Below are positions 5,573-5,749 of a DNA stretch of 5,749 nt, in pieces. Below the pieces are notes generated by a model that made no database searches, was not told the DNA's origin, and was given only the letters and a program-made list of their open reading frames with translations. The DNA comes from Synergistaceae bacterium (lineage in GTDB: Bacteria; Synergistota; Synergistia; Synergistales; Aminobacteriaceae). The number at the start of each line of letters is the position of its first letter. Positions within the stretch are counted from its first letter, which is position 1. The translations under genes and the position numbers were made by a program. The stretch spans positions 1 through 5,749 of the forward strand of contig JAFSQO010000276.1 of the NCBI GenBank assembly GCA_017446645.1, in the 5' to 3' direction.

Positions 5573-5749
5573 ATGAAAAAAATTTTTGACTCTCTAAGTA
5601 ATTCTCCCTACAACAGGGGGGGGGGGGTATTAGCTCTTGCAAGGCTTTTCGCGTTATCACTCCTGTTAGTGTTTGTGATTCTGAATCAGGAAGCAAGGGC
5701 TGAAGATTTCTTCATCAGGAAGGCAGGCAGCGGAGCAGATGATAATATT
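5573..5749 (+). CDS. Secreted protein, N-terminal part, with poly-G tract; possible beta-helix surface protein
   Basis: The first 59 residues of a gene cut by the right edge are visible. They form a long signal peptide: basic start MKK, a polar stretch, Arg15 followed by three Gly, a hydrophobic core (about 19-37) and a likely signal peptidase I site after ALA-type residues ARA (41-43). The mature start EDFFIRKAGSGADDNI resembles the opening of right-handed beta-helix surface or autotransporter-type proteins, which often begin with a Y/F-V-x-x-x-G-SG-D pattern; this is inference from 16 residues. The start at 5573 is preceded by AAGAAGG (5556-5562) 10 nt away; an in-frame ATG at 5552 has no ribosome binding site. 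Twelve consecutive G encode Arg15 to Val19. One G fewer gives TAG at once (5631-5633) and one more gives TGA at 5701-5703, so expression depends on tract length. It has its own promoter and is divergent from rtcB. Confidence 0.75.
   Translation, partial: MKKIFDSLSNSPYNRGGGVLALARLFALSLLLVFVILNQEARAEDFFIRKAGSGADDNI
5616..5627 (+). repeat. G12 homopolymer tract, candidate phase-variation switch
   Basis: An uninterrupted run of 12 G lies 43 bp inside the coding region of a secreted protein, in otherwise AT-leaning DNA. As read, it keeps the frame open. Poly-G tracts of this kind change length by slipped-strand mispairing and switch surface genes in Campylobacter, Neisseria and Chlamydia pmp genes. 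The count may also be affected by sequencing error. Confidence 0.8.

Noticed and set aside
5545..5589. Short plus-strand ORF of 14 codons overlapping the secreted protein start
   Set aside because: It has no ribosome binding site and no recognisable leader-peptide feature; it is probably a chance ORF.

Overview
The window is moderately AT-rich bacterial DNA with clear Shine-Dalgarno sites, sigma-70-type promoters and Rho-independent terminators. It carries seven protein-coding genes and no RNA genes, transposons or CRISPR. Cobalamin synthesis, a periplasmic amino-acid-type binding protein, a C_GCAxxG_C_C redox protein and a secreted, possibly beta-helical surface protein suggest an anaerobic, probably diderm host. 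My guess is a gut-type Synergistota member, but the window has no marker that fixes the taxon.

Layout from left to right: (1) the 3' part of a CbiE-CbiT (CobL-type) precorrin methyltransferase, cut by the left edge; (2) a monocistronic solute-binding protein gene with its own promoter and terminator; (3) a C_GCAxxG_C_C family gene with its own likely promoter and terminator. On the minus strand, converging on that terminator, are (4) an extended SDR epimerase/dehydratase and (5) an IspD/TarI-type cytidylyltransferase, overlapping by 13 bp and sharing an extended -10 promoter, then (6) an RtcB-family RNA ligase with its own promoter. Divergent from rtcB, (7) a secreted protein gene begins and runs off the right edge.

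Two things stand out. The solute-binding protein is circularly permuted: the segment that is normally C-terminal (lobe 2 plus the last helix) comes directly after the signal peptide, and the normally N-terminal lobe 1 segment comes last, with ligand-binding Arg and Asp candidates both retained. The right-edge secreted protein has an uninterrupted run of 12 G inside its signal-peptide coding region. It is in frame as read, but gain or loss of one G leads to an early stop, as expected of a slipped-strand phase-variation switch.

The genes do not form one pathway. The only clear functional unit is the cytidylyltransferase-SDR pair, which looks like a CDP-sugar or CDP-alditol module for surface glycan more than isoprenoid synthesis.
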